Numbered from the stretch's first letter, positions 10,245-20,313 are shown. The stretch is DNA of 64,000 nucleotides from G963662675 sp963662675 (GCA_963662675.2 CAXXHP010000004.1:310001-374000); one strand, 5' to 3'. Program-made: numbers and translations. The notes: generated from the letters alone by a model not told the origin.

Positions 10245-11381
10245 ATGAAGAGATTATTATTAGTTCTTATTTGCTTAACAGCAATGATAAGCTCCCAGGC
10301 ACAGGAAATTGGGAACTTTATGGGAATGCAACGGATTACATCTCCTGAAATTACAGAAGAAACTGTTACCTTCAGAATTTCTGCCCCAGAGGCAAAGCTT
10401 GTTCGCTTTTATGGTTCGTGGATGTCAGATCGAAATGCATCTGTTAATATGAATCAAGACAGTGACGGTATATGGTCTGTTTCAATTACGACTCCTGAAC
10501 CGGAAATTTATACATACAATTTCATCGTTGATGGCTTAATTGTAAATGATGCCAACAATATCTTCATGCAAAGGGATGGTACTCGGTACATGAGCGTATT
10601 GTTAGTTCCTAGTGAATTGACTGAGAACTATTTTGAGGCCACCGAACATGGTGATTTAAACAAAGTATGGTATGATTCGCCTACACTTGGCTTAAACCGT
10701 AGAATGTTTGTTTATACTCCATATGGTTACGATACAAGTGGTAAAGATTATCCAGTACTTTATTTATTACACGGAGGCGGAGGAGATGAAGATGCATGGT
10801 CAACGATGGGACGTGCCCGCCAAATATTGGATAACCTGATTGAAAAAGGGTTGGCAGAACCAATGATTTGTGTGATGCCAAACGGTAATGCTGGTCAGCA
10901 AGCTGCTTCACCGCTTATGCTTGAGCAAAAAACAATTGATCGTAATGATCCAAATAATGCAAATTTATATGTGCATAGTATTGTAAATGATATCATTCCT
11001 TACATTGAAGAGCATTACCGTGCAATTCCTGATCGTTCGGCAAGAGCTGTTTCCGGCCTTTCAATGGGAGGTGGACATACAACTGCTGTAACTGTTAATT
11101 ATCCAGGAACTTTTGATTATATCCTGCCATTAAGCTCTGGGATGAGAGGTGAACCTTCAGTAATAGATCCTCAATTGAAGGGAATTAAAGACGCAGGTTA
11201 TAAATTATACTGGGTTGGTTGTGGTAAAGACGATGCTTTAGCTTACCAAAGTAGTATTAATCTTGATGAAGCTCTTACCCGCAACGGAATGGAACATACT
11301 TTCTTTGTAACTGAAGGTGGCCATACTTGGGCAAACTGGAGAGTTTATCTGAATACATTCGCTCAGCTACTTTTTAAATAG
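10245..11381 (+). CDS. Secreted CE1-type esterase with N-terminal E-set domain (first of a tandem pair)
   Basis: This is a likely carbohydrate esterase of the feruloyl/acetyl esterase D-like family (alpha/beta hydrolase). A signal peptide ends near SSQAQE (about residue 20). Residues about 28-115 form an immunoglobulin-like E-set/CBM48-like domain (EITEETVTFRISAPEA, YTYNFIVDG). The catalytic domain follows, with an oxyanion-hole region LLHGGGGDEDAW, nucleophile Ser273 in GLSMGGG and a His in EGGHTWANW near the C-terminus. The acid is probably an Asp around GCGKDDAL. It would remove acyl or phenolic esters from plant polysaccharide or glycoside in the periplasm or at the surface. It is a clear paralog of the next gene. 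The exact ester is inference. Confidence 0.85.
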   Translation: MKRLLLVLICLTAMISSQAQEIGNFMGMQRITSPEITEETVTFRISAPEAKLVRFYGSWMSDRNASVNMNQDSDGIWSVSITTPEPEIYTYNFIVDGLIVNDANNIFMQRDGTRYMSVLLVPSELTENYFEATEHGDLNKVWYDSPTLGLNRRMFVYTPYGYDTSGKDYPVLYLLHGGGGDEDAWSTMGRARQILDNLIEKGLAEPMICVMPNGNAGQQAASPLMLEQKTIDRNDPNNANLYVHSIVNDIIPYIEEHYRAIPDRSARAVSGLSMGGGHTTAVTVNYPGTFDYILPLSSGMRGEPSVIDPQLKGIKDAGYKLYWVGCGKDDALAYQSSINLDEALTRNGMEHTFFVTEGGHTWANWRVYLNTFAQLLFK

Positions 11382-11430
11382 TGGTTTAGATATGCATCTT
11401 TTATATAAAAAATATAAAAACTATATACAA

Positions 11431-12588
11431 ATGAAGAAATCAATATTTTCAATTATATGTCTTTTGTTCATTGTGAGTTCCTATGCGCAGGAAATCGGGA
11501 ACTTCATGGGAATGCAACGCATGGTATCACCAGAAATTGGTGAGTCTCAAGTTACTTTCAGAATTTCAGCACCTTATGCTGATGACGTTGATTTAAGTGT
11601 ATCCTGGATGAGCGGATCTACGATCAACATGAGAAAAGATGATCAGGGAGTTTGGTCTGTTTCACTTCCAACGCCAGATCCTGAAATTTATACCTATAAC
11701 TTTATTGTTGATGGTCTTTCCGTAAGTGATCCAAGCAATACGTTTATGCAAAGAGATGGCAACCGCTATTTTAGTGTGATTTTGATACCCGGAGAACTTA
11801 CAGAAAACTATTACGAAGCGAATGAGCGTGGTAACCTGGAACAAGTATGGTACAATTCTTCTACTTTAGGAATAGAGCGCCGTATGTTTGTTTACACTCC
11901 TTACGGATATGCTGACAGCAAAGAAGATTATCCTGTTCTTTACCTTCTTCATGGTGCCGGTGGAGATGAAGATGCCTGGAGTACTATGGGACGTGCTTGT
12001 CAGATTTTGGACAACTTAATTGAAAAAGGACTGGCAAAACCAATGATTTGTGTAATGCCTAATGGTAACCCAACGCAAATTGCAGCACAAACATTAATGA
12101 TTGATGAAAAGCAAACAAGCTCTAATGGTGGAGGAATGGGAGGAAGCTCTTATCCAAAAAGTATCGTAGAAGATATTGTTCCTTACATTGAATCATACTA
12201 CCAAGTTGATGCAAGACCAAGATCACGTGCACTTGCAGGTCTTTCTATGGGAGGTGGACACACTATCACAACAAGTTTGATGTATCCTGAAGTTTTTGAT
12301 TATATCTGTCCTTTAAGTGCTGCCTACGGTTTTGGAAGAAGTGCTGAGGATGCCGAAGCTCAAAAGAAAGAAGACGAAAAGAAATTTAAAGCGTTGGATG
12401 ATGCAGGTCTTAAACTTTACTTCTTGGCTTGTGGTAATACTGATTTCCTTTTCGAAGGCTCAAATTCTATAGATAAAATGCTTACAGAGCTTGACATAGA
12501 TCATACATATTACGTTACAGACGGTGGTCATACATGGTCTAACTGGAGAAAATACTTAAATACATTTGCACCACTGTTGTTCAAATAA
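11431..12588 (+). CDS. Secreted CE1-type esterase with N-terminal E-set domain (second of a tandem pair)
   Basis: The architecture matches the preceding gene: signal peptide (IVSSYAQE), E-set domain (GESQVTFRISAPYA) and an esterase domain with LLHGAGGDEDAW, nucleophile Ser272 in GLSMGGG and a C-terminal catalytic His in DGGHTWSNW. I place the start at 11431 (MKKSIFS) because the signal peptide begins there. An in-frame ATG at 11392 would add 13 residues that spoil it. The distance from the upstream stop is then 49 bases. A Gly-rich insert (SNGGGMGGSS) and an acidic/Lys-rich segment distinguish it from its neighbour, so the pair may act on different esters or positions. Confidence 0.85.
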   Translation: MKKSIFSIICLLFIVSSYAQEIGNFMGMQRMVSPEIGESQVTFRISAPYADDVDLSVSWMSGSTINMRKDDQGVWSVSLPTPDPEIYTYNFIVDGLSVSDPSNTFMQRDGNRYFSVILIPGELTENYYEANERGNLEQVWYNSSTLGIERRMFVYTPYGYADSKEDYPVLYLLHGAGGDEDAWSTMGRACQILDNLIEKGLAKPMICVMPNGNPTQIAAQTLMIDEKQTSSNGGGMGGSSYPKSIVEDIVPYIESYYQVDARPRSRALAGLSMGGGHTITTSLMYPEVFDYICPLSAAYGFGRSAEDAEAQKKEDEKKFKALDDAGLKLYFLACGNTDFLFEGSNSIDKMLTELDIDHTYYVTDGGHTWSNWRKYLNTFAPLLFK

Positions 12589-12612
12589 TAAGTTTTTAGT
12601 TTTTAGTTTGTT

Positions 12613-12646
12613 AAAAGGCTGTTCAGATTATGGGCAGCCTTTTCAT
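12613..12646 (+). terminator. Likely terminator after the esterase pair
   Basis: AAAAGGCTG at 12613-12621 pairs with CAGCCTTTT at 12635-12643, with a 13-base loop and a short T stretch. It lies 24 bases after the second esterase stop. The T-run is short, so termination may be partial. Confidence 0.6.
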
Positions 12647-13007
12647 TTATTGTCCCTCAATGGGTGTTATTTGATTCTTGTTTTAATTAAACCCGATTTG
12701 AGTAGTATTATTCTGGTTTATGAGGACAAAGCTATGCCTAAATGCAAATTGACCTTTAAAAATCTTTAGAATAGACTCCTGGGAAACAGTTTTACTCATT
12801 CTGATAACACAAAGGGTGTTTCATAGAAATATCTTAGCAGCAGAAATAGATTGAGATAAGAGGCGATGAATAATTATGTCATTTGAAAGTAGACACTAAT
12901 GGCATAAATGGAATTGTCCAGTCATCCCAATAAATAATAAGCCAGATGAGCAGTTTCGTATTGCAAAAATTTAAACTACGAACTAATAAACTTTAAACTA
13001 TTAATCG
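12644..13007. other. Intergenic region without a recognised gene
   Basis: AT-rich DNA lies between the esterase pair and the amidohydrolase gene. I see no conserved reading frame or strong hairpin. It probably holds the promoter of the next gene. Confidence 0.4.
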
Positions 13008-14009
13008 ATGAAAAAAACTTACTTAAGCTCGTTATTTATACTGTTGTTTGTTTTTGCATTACAGGCACAGGAACGCAAAGTAACCCATCTTCCAATGATC
13101 GATATTCATGTTCATTCGATGGGCGCAAATCCTGCAGCAAGAACTTTTTGTCCCTGGTTTTTATCGGACATGCCCGGAGCTGATCCGAATGATACAGAAA
13201 TGTTGAATTATGGTGGGAATGGAGATTGTGCAAATGCACTATATCCGGCACAGAGTAATGCAGAATTGCAGGATGCAGTCTTAGAACACATCGAACGTCT
13301 TAATATGACAATGGTCGTTTTTGGTGATTCCAAAGTATTGCATGAATGGTATAATGCTGCCCCTCCGGGAACTATAATTCCAGGTATTGGTATTAGCAGT
13401 GCAAAGTCAATGAGTGTTGAAGCCTTTCGCGATTCATTGGAGACAGGTTTTTATAAAGTAATGGCAGAATGTGCTCCTCAATATCAGGGAATTTCCCCAA
13501 GTGATCCTCAATTAGATCCATATTTTGGAGTTGCAGAAGAATTAAATATTCCTGTAGGTATTCACATGGGAACGGGAGGAAATGGATCTGCGAATATTAA
13601 CAGAGGAAGTTATAGAGCGTCAATGGGTAATCCATTGTTACTTGAGGACTTATTAGCACGCCATCCAAAATTAAAAGTTTACGTTCACCATGCAGGATAT
13701 CCTATGTTCGAGGAAATGATTGCACTAATGGGAGCTAATGCATATGTGTATGTTGATATCTCCGGATTCTTATGGAGTTATGCTTTAGATGAAGTAAATG
13801 ATTATATAAAAAGACTTGTAAGAGCTGGATTTGGCAAACGGATAATGTATGGTACAGATTTCATGACATGGCCTGGTCTTTTTGATGTTGGCCTTGGTGT
13901 AATAGAGCATGCACAGTATTTATCAGAAGAACAAAAAAGAGATATTTTATTTAATAATGCAGCACGATTCCTGAGATTGGATGAAAGTTATTTTAGCTGG
14001 CCTGAGTAA
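13008..14009 (+). CDS. Secreted amidohydrolase family 2 (metal-dependent TIM-barrel) protein
   Basis: The 333-residue protein has a signal peptide ending near LQAQE (about residue 22) and an Amidohydro_2 barrel. Visible metal-site features are the HxH motif in MIDIHVHSMG near the start of the mature protein, a His in GIHMGTGG, HHAGYP, and a late Asp in MYGTDFMTWPG. The family includes aromatic-acid decarboxylases, lactonases and hydratases such as 4-oxalomesaconate hydratase and gamma-resorcylate decarboxylase relatives. An exported member inside a PUL is notable. It could act on a lactone or an aromatic acid freed by the neighbouring esterases, but the reaction cannot be assigned from the sequence. 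Confidence 0.75.
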   Translation: MKKTYLSSLFILLFVFALQAQERKVTHLPMIDIHVHSMGANPAARTFCPWFLSDMPGADPNDTEMLNYGGNGDCANALYPAQSNAELQDAVLEHIERLNMTMVVFGDSKVLHEWYNAAPPGTIIPGIGISSAKSMSVEAFRDSLETGFYKVMAECAPQYQGISPSDPQLDPYFGVAEELNIPVGIHMGTGGNGSANINRGSYRASMGNPLLLEDLLARHPKLKVYVHHAGYPMFEEMIALMGANAYVYVDISGFLWSYALDEVNDYIKRLVRAGFGKRIMYGTDFMTWPGLFDVGLGVIEHAQYLSEEQKRDILFNNAARFLRLDESYFSWPE

Positions 14010-14158
14010 ATATTCAATATAATATTACCTCTTTGGTTTTAGTAAATGTTAGGATAAATGGGATTCTTATTTATTTAATAGAACCCCATTTTTAGATAGG
14101 GTTTGTTAAGTGAATCATAGAAGAGAAAAATTATTAATCTAAATCAAAAAATAGTTGA

Positions 14159-16564
14159 ATGAATATGATTGGAAAAGGGAGGTTTTTAATATTAATGGTA
14201 TTAACGTTATTTTTTATAAATCCATCTTTTGGGAAAGTATCAAATAACGATTCTAAAAATGAAAAGACAGTTCAACAGATTATCAAAGAAATGTCTCTAG
14301 AGCAGAAAGCTCAATTATTAATAGGTACAGGTCGTACTTTTTCAGGGCCAATGTATGATATGTGGAGTAATCCTAAAGGATTGCCTGTTGATCCTGAATA
14401 CAAAGAAATGATCGAGCGTCTGAAACAATTAGTTCCAGGTGCAGCTGGTGTTACAGCAGAATTTCCTGAATTGGGAATTACAACACAGGTTCTTGCTGAT
14501 GGGCCTGCTGGACTGAGGATTTCACCTCAACGTCCAGGTTCTGATGAAACTTATTATTGTACAGCTTTTCCTATTGCAACATTGTTAGCATCTAGTTGGG
14601 ACACAGAACTAGTTACTGAAGTTGGGAAAGCTATGGGAAATGAAGTGCTTGAGTATGGCTGCGATGTGTTATTGGCACCTGGTATGAATATTCAACGAAA
14701 TCCTCTTTGTGGTAGAAACTTTGAATATTATTCAGAAGATCCTTTAGTGACTGGGAAAATGGCTGCTGCAATGGTTAATGGTATTCAGTCAAATGGAGTA
14801 GGGACTTCAATTAAACACTTTGCTGTAAATAACCAGGAGACAAACAGATACACAAGTAATTCGGTAGTGAGCCAAAGGGCCGTACGCGAAATTTATCTTC
14901 GTGGATTCGAAATCGCAGTTAAAGAGTCTCAACCATGGACTGTAATGACTTCTTACAATAAAATCAATGGTATTTATGCACCTCAGAATAATGATTTATT
15001 GACTAAAATATTGCGTGATGAATGGGGATTTGAAGGTTATGTTATGACCGACTGGGATAGTGGTGATAACGTAATCGAAATGGTTGTTGCAGGAAATGAT
15101 TTCGTAGCTCCAGGCCAGATAAACACAATTCAGGATGTGGTAAATGCGGTATTGAATGGAGAACTATCCGAGGAAATATTAGATCGTAACCTTGCCAACA
15201 TGTTGCGCATCATGCTAAAAACTCCTACTTACAGTGAATATGAGTACTCAAGTAATCCTGACTTAACAGCTCATGCACAGGTTGCCCGTCAGGCTGCAAC
15301 TGACGGTATGGTATTACTGGAAAACAAAAACGGAACTTTGCCTTTATCGGGTAATGGTAAAAATGTGGCTGTATTTGGTTACACTTCTTATGATTTTGTG
15401 TCAGGAGGAACAGGTAGTGGTAATGTGAATGAAGCTTATACTGTTTCATTAATGGAAGGTCTTGCGAATGGTGGTTATATGCCAAATGAATTTATTACTG
15501 ATTATTACCAAAAGAAATTAAAAGGTGATGTTGCAGATGATACACCAGACAACTGGAGTAGAGTTCGTCAAGCAGAAATGAGAGTTGAAATGAGTATCAT
15601 TGAAAAAGCGGCTGATGAATCCGATTTTGCCTTACTAACGATTGGACGTAATGCAGGTGAGAATAATGACAGAAAAGATAAGTTCGGTGACTTTTATCTT
15701 TCATCTGTTGAAAAGGAACTTGTTAAAAATGTGTATGATGCATTTCATGATGTAGGTAAAAAAGTAGTAGTTGTTCTTAATATAGGAGGAGCAATTGAAA
15801 CACAAAGCTGGATCGACTGGGCAGATGCTGTATTGTTAGCATGGCAGCCAGGTCAGGAAGCCGGTAATGCTGTGTTAGATGTGTTAACAGGTAAAGTGAA
15901 TCCTTCTGCTAAATTAGCGGTTTCTTTCCCTGTACTTTATAGTGATGTTCCATCTAGTATGTCTTTTGCCGGTAAAGAAATTAAAGAGGAAGAACAACGT
16001 GAACTAATCCATTATTTCGGATCAAGACCTTTATCATGGGAGTTTGAATACAATGAGGATATTTATGTTGGTTATCGTTATTACAATACGTTCAATATTC
16101 CTGTAGCATATGAATTCGGATATGGTTTGTCTTACACAAACTTCGCTTATTCAAACCTAAAAGTAAGCGAATCTAGTTTCGATGGGGAAATGAGCTTAAC
16201 AGTTGATGTCAAAAATACAGGAAAAGTAGCAGGTAGGGAAGTTGTACAGATTTATGTTTCAGCTCCTGATGGAAAACTTGAAAAACCAGAGGAAGAACTG
16301 GCATCATTTGGAAAAACCAAATTGTTAAACCCAGGTGAAACTGAAACATTGACATTCACTTTTGATGCAAAGGAAATAGCTTCATTTGATGAGGAAACCT
16401 CAAGCTGGATTGTAGAAAAAGGTGACTACCTGCTAAAAGCAGCAGCTTCTTCAACTCAGATTAAACTTAATGAAACATTTAATGTAGATAATGACATTAT
16501 TGTAGAAAAAGTAAATGATGCGTTAAAACCGGTTAGGGAATTTGATAGGTTAAGCAAAATATAA
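14159..16564 (+). CDS. GH3 family beta-glycosidase (beta-glucosidase/xylosidase-like)
   Basis: This is an exported exo-acting beta-glycosidase of 801 residues. A signal peptide ends near NPSFGK. The GH3 N-terminal barrel shows ADGPAGLR, GRNFEYYSEDP, KHFAVNNQE and the nucleophile motif YVMTDWDSG with Asp298. The GH3 C-terminal domain (ATDGMVLLENKNGTLPL, WQPGQEAGNAV) and a fibronectin-III-like domain (VDVKNTGKVAGREVVQIYVS) follow. The start at 14159 has a second Met two codons in (MNMIGKG); either is possible. It is separated from the amidohydrolase by 149 bases and is followed by two hairpins. In this PUL it would remove terminal beta-linked glucose or a related sugar after de-esterification. 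Confidence 0.93.
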   Translation: MNMIGKGRFLILMVLTLFFINPSFGKVSNNDSKNEKTVQQIIKEMSLEQKAQLLIGTGRTFSGPMYDMWSNPKGLPVDPEYKEMIERLKQLVPGAAGVTAEFPELGITTQVLADGPAGLRISPQRPGSDETYYCTAFPIATLLASSWDTELVTEVGKAMGNEVLEYGCDVLLAPGMNIQRNPLCGRNFEYYSEDPLVTGKMAAAMVNGIQSNGVGTSIKHFAVNNQETNRYTSNSVVSQRAVREIYLRGFEIAVKESQPWTVMTSYNKINGIYAPQNNDLLTKILRDEWGFEGYVMTDWDSGDNVIEMVVAGNDFVAPGQINTIQDVVNAVLNGELSEEILDRNLANMLRIMLKTPTYSEYEYSSNPDLTAHAQVARQAATDGMVLLENKNGTLPLSGNGKNVAVFGYTSYDFVSGGTGSGNVNEAYTVSLMEGLANGGYMPNEFITDYYQKKLKGDVADDTPDNWSRVRQAEMRVEMSIIEKAADESDFALLTIGRNAGENNDRKDKFGDFYLSSVEKELVKNVYDAFHDVGKKVVVVLNIGGAIETQSWIDWADAVLLAWQPGQEAGNAVLDVLTGKVNPSAKLAVSFPVLYSDVPSSMSFAGKEIKEEEQRELIHYFGSRPLSWEFEYNEDIYVGYRYYNTFNIPVAYEFGYGLSYTNFAYSNLKVSESSFDGEMSLTVDVKNTGKVAGREVVQIYVSAPDGKLEKPEEELASFGKTKLLNPGETETLTFTFDAKEIASFDEETSSWIVEKGDYLLKAAASSTQIKLNETFNVDNDIIVEKVNDALKPVREFDRLSKI

Positions 16565-16665
16565 AACCGATCATACAAATTACAGATTCTAATCTTTTTA
16601 CAAAGAGTCCAATAATATCACAAATACATTTTCCATAAATTGTAACAGATTGTTATGGTTTAGTC

Positions 16666-16696
16666 TCCCGCCTGTTGAGGCGGGATTCTTTTTTTT
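16666..16696 (+). terminator. Rho-independent terminator after the GH3 gene
   Basis: TCCCGCCT at 16666-16673 pairs with AGGCGGGA at 16678-16685 around a GTTG loop, followed by a T-rich run. This GC-rich perfect stem lies 101 bases after the GH3 stop. Confidence 0.85.
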
Positions 16697-16784
16697 ATAA
16701 GCTGATGTAAAGTGTGCTATTAAATGCTGTATGGGATAATAACTTGAATTTACAGGATCTGCATACACTTTATTATAAAATTTT

Positions 16785-16818
16785 AAAGCCGAAAGAAATA
16801 GGATTCTTCCGGCTTTTT
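16785..16818. terminator. Second hairpin between convergent genes, possibly bidirectional
   Basis: AAAGCCGAAAGAA at 16785-16797 pairs with TTCTTCCGGCTTT at 16804-16816 with one mismatch, and T residues follow. It lies between the rightward GH3 gene and the leftward carboxylesterase gene, 189 bases from the latter's stop, and could back up termination of either. The rest of 16565-17006 shows no gene. Confidence 0.65.
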
Positions 16819-17006
16819 CAATAAATGAACGATTCGTTAAAGCAGAATCATATCTAGTTCGATACTACTTCAAGAAGTTGTTTATCTTGGTTATGGACAA
16901 GTTCAGACGAGTTGTCAAAAAACATGGATGCACCATTCTCGCTGATAAAGTTTTGCCCATATTTTATAGTTAAAGGGTGCAAATAATAGAAATTACTATC
17001 CGATTT

Positions 17007-18686
17007 CTAACTCAACGATTTCCTTGCTTCCCTGTCCGGATCATTTTGCATTTCACATGCATCATCTAGGAACATTAATTCACCATTTTCAGTAGTATAT
17101 GGATCCCATTGTGGTAATCCATCACCATTTGGGTCACCTGTTCGCATAAACTGAAGCAATGCACTTGCCATTTTTGATGATAATGCGCGTGGCCTGGAAC
17201 CGCCACCAGTGTGTGTAACCATTCTGTCGGTATTATTAAACCAAAAAGAAATATCTAAGCAGTGAAAAGCTCCCATCAGGTTATCAAATAATGGAGGCTG
17301 CCAGCCAAACCAGGCAACATAGACGGGTGGTTTTTGTTTTGATTTTGCATCAGCAATAGCAACAATTTTCTCCCTGTTACTTGCGATCATTGTATAAATC
17401 TCAATCGGGCTTTTATCGGGAAAGACTTTAGTGTATGCTTCAACAACAGCTTCCGATTTTTCGCCAAATCCATCTCTAATACCAGCTCTCACACGGATCA
17501 TGTCTGGTATATCTTCAAAGGTCACATTTGCCAATGATGGGGTAGCCCATGCCGATCCAAATTCATTGGTAGTGGAACAGAAAATCATTGGAACATCAGC
17601 TGCATAAGGATTAGCTTCAGGGTAGAACGGATGTTGAGGAATAATGTCACCATCCATAACGGGGCTGAAACCACCAGTTATGCCGGATGCTCCGGTTTCA
17701 GCTTTTAATTTAGCCAGGGCACGATTGGCTATGGCATAGTAATCTTTCCATGGCATTTCCTGAAGTTTATCTATTTGTGATGATGATAAGCCAGCTTCTT
17801 TTAAAATATAAGTTCCAATTTTTTTCGAATAATCTTTATTCCCGGATTCAGCAGCTGTACCACTAAGGGCAACGGCTTTATGAAACAATCCTTTTGCCAA
17901 TGGCATTGCAGATACAGTACATACTTTTGCTCCGCCTCCTGATTGTCCCATGATAGTAACATTGTTTGGATCCCCTCCGAAGTTTTCAATATTTTCTTTA
18001 ACCCATTCAAGAGCAGCAACAAGATCTAAAATTCCAACATTCCCGGACGCTTTATATTTTTCATCTCCAACACCTGCAAAATTAGAGAAACCCAATGCTC
18101 CCAGACGATGGTTTACAGAACAAAAAACCACATCACCGGAACGAGAGAAGTTTTCCCCATTATAGCCATCATGTTCAATTCCATTTCCGGAAGTATAACC
18201 TCCGCCATGGAACCAAACTAATACAGGGCGTTTCTCATTATCATTAATTCCGGGAGTAAAAACATTGATGCGGAGACAATCTTCACTTACATCATCATAA
18301 TTCCAGTGATCCCGAAAAGCTCCGTAAGCATTATTTGTATATTTTCCTTCTACTATTTGTGGTGCTGAGTTGCCCCAGTACAATGCAGGAAACGTTTCAG
18401 CCCATGGTTTAGGCTTTTGAGGTGGCATAAATCGGTTAGCTCCTGATGTAGGTGCGCCGTAAGGTATTCCCAGGTAGTAGTATATGCCATTTAAGATATA
18501 CCCTTGTACTTTGCCATATTTTGTGTTTGTAATAGCAATATTTTCTCCGACAAATAATTTTTGATTATCATCCTCCGTTTGGGTTTGATTAGAACTACTA
18601 CATGCAGATAAAGGTAAAGTTGATAACCCTATCCCTGCTGCTCCAACCCACATAGTTTGGAAAAAATTTCGTCTGTTAGTTTTCAT
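17007..18686 (-). CDS. Type-B carboxylesterase (COesterase family), Tat-like/lipoprotein signal
   Basis: This is a 559-residue alpha/beta-hydrolase of the carboxylesterase/cholinesterase type. The N-terminus has a twin-arginine-like motif (NRRNFFQTMW) and then LPLSACSS, a possible lipobox, so it is exported and may be lipidated. The nucleophile Ser249 sits in GQSGGGAK, a variant of the usual GESAGG. The oxyanion-hole segment is WFHGGGYTSGNG, the acid is probably Glu in TTNEFGSA, and the His is in GAFHCLDI. It is a paralog of the esterase at 39739-41448, where the nucleophile is also residue 249. It is convergent with the PUL A genes and probably removes esters from the same substrate class. 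Confidence 0.88.
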   Translation of the reverse strand: MKTNRRNFFQTMWVGAAGIGLSTLPLSACSSSNQTQTEDDNQKLFVGENIAITNTKYGKVQGYILNGIYYYLGIPYGAPTSGANRFMPPQKPKPWAETFPALYWGNSAPQIVEGKYTNNAYGAFRDHWNYDDVSEDCLRINVFTPGINDNEKRPVLVWFHGGGYTSGNGIEHDGYNGENFSRSGDVVFCSVNHRLGALGFSNFAGVGDEKYKASGNVGILDLVAALEWVKENIENFGGDPNNVTIMGQSGGGAKVCTVSAMPLAKGLFHKAVALSGTAAESGNKDYSKKIGTYILKEAGLSSSQIDKLQEMPWKDYYAIANRALAKLKAETGASGITGGFSPVMDGDIIPQHPFYPEANPYAADVPMIFCSTTNEFGSAWATPSLANVTFEDIPDMIRVRAGIRDGFGEKSEAVVEAYTKVFPDKSPIEIYTMIASNREKIVAIADAKSKQKPPVYVAWFGWQPPLFDNLMGAFHCLDISFWFNNTDRMVTHTGGGSRPRALSSKMASALLQFMRTGDPNGDGLPQWDPYTTENGELMFLDDACEMQNDPDREARKSLS

Positions 18687-18980
18687 TTTTTTTCATGAAT
18701 TAGATTTCTATTATAAGGCAGTTTTACATGAATTGTCATAGAGTAAAATCAGAAAGCTCTTCGATAAATACATGTATTTTATACTTCTCAAAAGTAATTT
18801 TTCATGATAATCAAGACTTTTCTATATGTCCAAGAATATTGTTGAGGTGTCTATTGGTTTGTGTTTTAGAGAATATTTGTTCATCCTTCTAGGATATGAC
18901 AGGTAATTTTATTGGATCAATTTTAAAAGTTGGGGGAATAATAAAATTAGTTGATTTTTGTGGTTTCAAATTATGAGACT

Positions 18981-19356
18981 ATGACAAGTGAAAAAGATGC
19001 AGTGTTCGAAGAACTTCTAAAAGTTATATTACCCACCGACTTATTTTGATATCCTACGGGTTGTTACAGGAGAAAACACGATTGATGTTTTTCTAGATGA
19101 GAAATATATGATTCCGCCAACTTATCAGCCCAACGAATTAAGCTCAAAGGGCTTTTATGACACTGTTACAATACAGGACTTTCCTATCCGGGAGCGAGCC
19201 GTTTTGCGTCATGTATGCAGGCGGAGATGGATCGTTAATTCCACTGGAGAGATCATTAGTCGGGATTGGAATACAGTAGAAAATGGAACGCGTTACACCA
19301 AAGGGTTCGCGTCTTTTTTAAAAGAGTTATTTGGACAATTACCCAATCAGCAGTAG
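18981..19356 (+). pseudogene. ISAon1-type transposase N-terminal region, frameshifted
   Basis: Translation from ATG 18981 (MTSEKDAVFEELLKVILP) stops at TGA 19047, while the homologous continuation YFDILRVVTGEN...GFYDTVTIQDFPIRERAV runs in another frame to 19356. A small indel near 19040 explains this. The C-terminal part (VCRRRWIVNSTGEIISRDW) is the DNA-binding-like portion. In this family the N-terminal region and the DDE part are normally encoded in two overlapping frames, so the second shift near 19340 may be native. The one near 19040 is damage. Confidence 0.7.
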
Positions 19357-20219
19357 AAGCCTTGAAAAGCACTATCATATAGATGGCAACCAATTCGGAC
19401 AACAATACAAAAACCATATGAGAGATTACCACCAGTGGGATCAAAAAGCGCATGCGCAGGAATGGATGATTTTCCCAAAGAATTTGGGTCCACAATTAAG
19501 TATCGACGAGACCTCCTTGTCAAATGGCGAATTGTACACAATCATTGCCATACTAAAGAGAATACCAGAGAAAGGAAGATGCAAAGTAGAAGAAATCACT
19601 CTAGATATGGCCGGTTCGATGAATCAGATCGCCAGACATTGCTTTCCCCGGGCTGCAAGGGTGACCGATCGGTTTCAGATCCAAAAACTGGCTTACGATG
19701 CCCTGCAGGAAATGCGGATTGCACTCCGCTGGGATGCGATAAATGAAGAAACAAATGCGATTGACAATGCTCGCTGGGAAAAAGTAGAATATGTTCCCTT
19801 TCATTTTGAAAATGGGGACTCAAAAAAACAGTTGCTGGCTCGTAGTCGGTATCTGTTGTTCAAATTGCCTGATAAGTGGAGTCAGTCACAAAAGCAACGG
19901 GCAAAAATACTTTTTGCTCAATATCCGGATATACAGAAAGCATTCTGCTTAACACATAAACTAAGATTGATGTTCTCGAAAACAAAAGATAAGGGATTAG
20001 CCTATACAAAGCTAGCTCAATGGTATAATGAAGTAACCGAATCCAGATTTAAAGCATTCAATACCATATCAGCAGCAATCTATACACATTATAAAAGAGA
20101 TACTCAACTTCTTTGACAATCGAAGTACAAATGTGTCTGCTGAATCCTTCAATGCAAAGATTAAAGCTTTTAGAGCTGCTCTTCGGGGTGTTCGAGATAT
20201 TAATTTAGTCTTGTTTTGA
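19331..20219 (+). pseudogene. ISAon1-type DDE transposase, C-terminally disrupted
   Basis: An open frame from 19331 to 20116 encodes the DDE part (LSIDETSLSNGELYTIIAI, VTDRFQIQKLAYDALQEMRI). The frame breaks at 20116. The normal ending continues in another frame as FFDNRSTNVSAESFNAKIKAF and RGVRDINLVLF, then meets TGA at 20217 where the family usually has Arg before LAKIYA. Two lesions make it almost certainly inactive. It overlaps the N-terminal part by 26 bases. Confidence 0.75.
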
Positions 20220-20313
20220 TTAGCTAAAATTTATGCATGAAAAAGTGAGTCCCCCAGAAATATCATTTGATCCCAAAAGATATTAACACCGCATTTGACA
20301 CCACTAAAAACAA

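Larger units (their letters stand above)
18931..20256 (+). mobile_element. Decayed insertion sequence, ISAon1-like
   Basis: The element is about 1.33 kb. Its left end TGGGGGAA (18931-18938) matches the inward-read right end TGGGGGAC (complement of 20249-20256) over seven bases, so these may be the terminal inverted repeats. I see no clear target-site duplication. It carries a two-frame transposase of the ISAon1 kind, with inactivating changes in both parts. It separates PUL A from the second HTCS region. Confidence 0.6.

Noticed and set aside
12566..12769. Short open frame overlapping the end of the second esterase
   Set aside because: It begins inside the esterase gene in another frame and runs through the terminator hairpin; no motif supports it.
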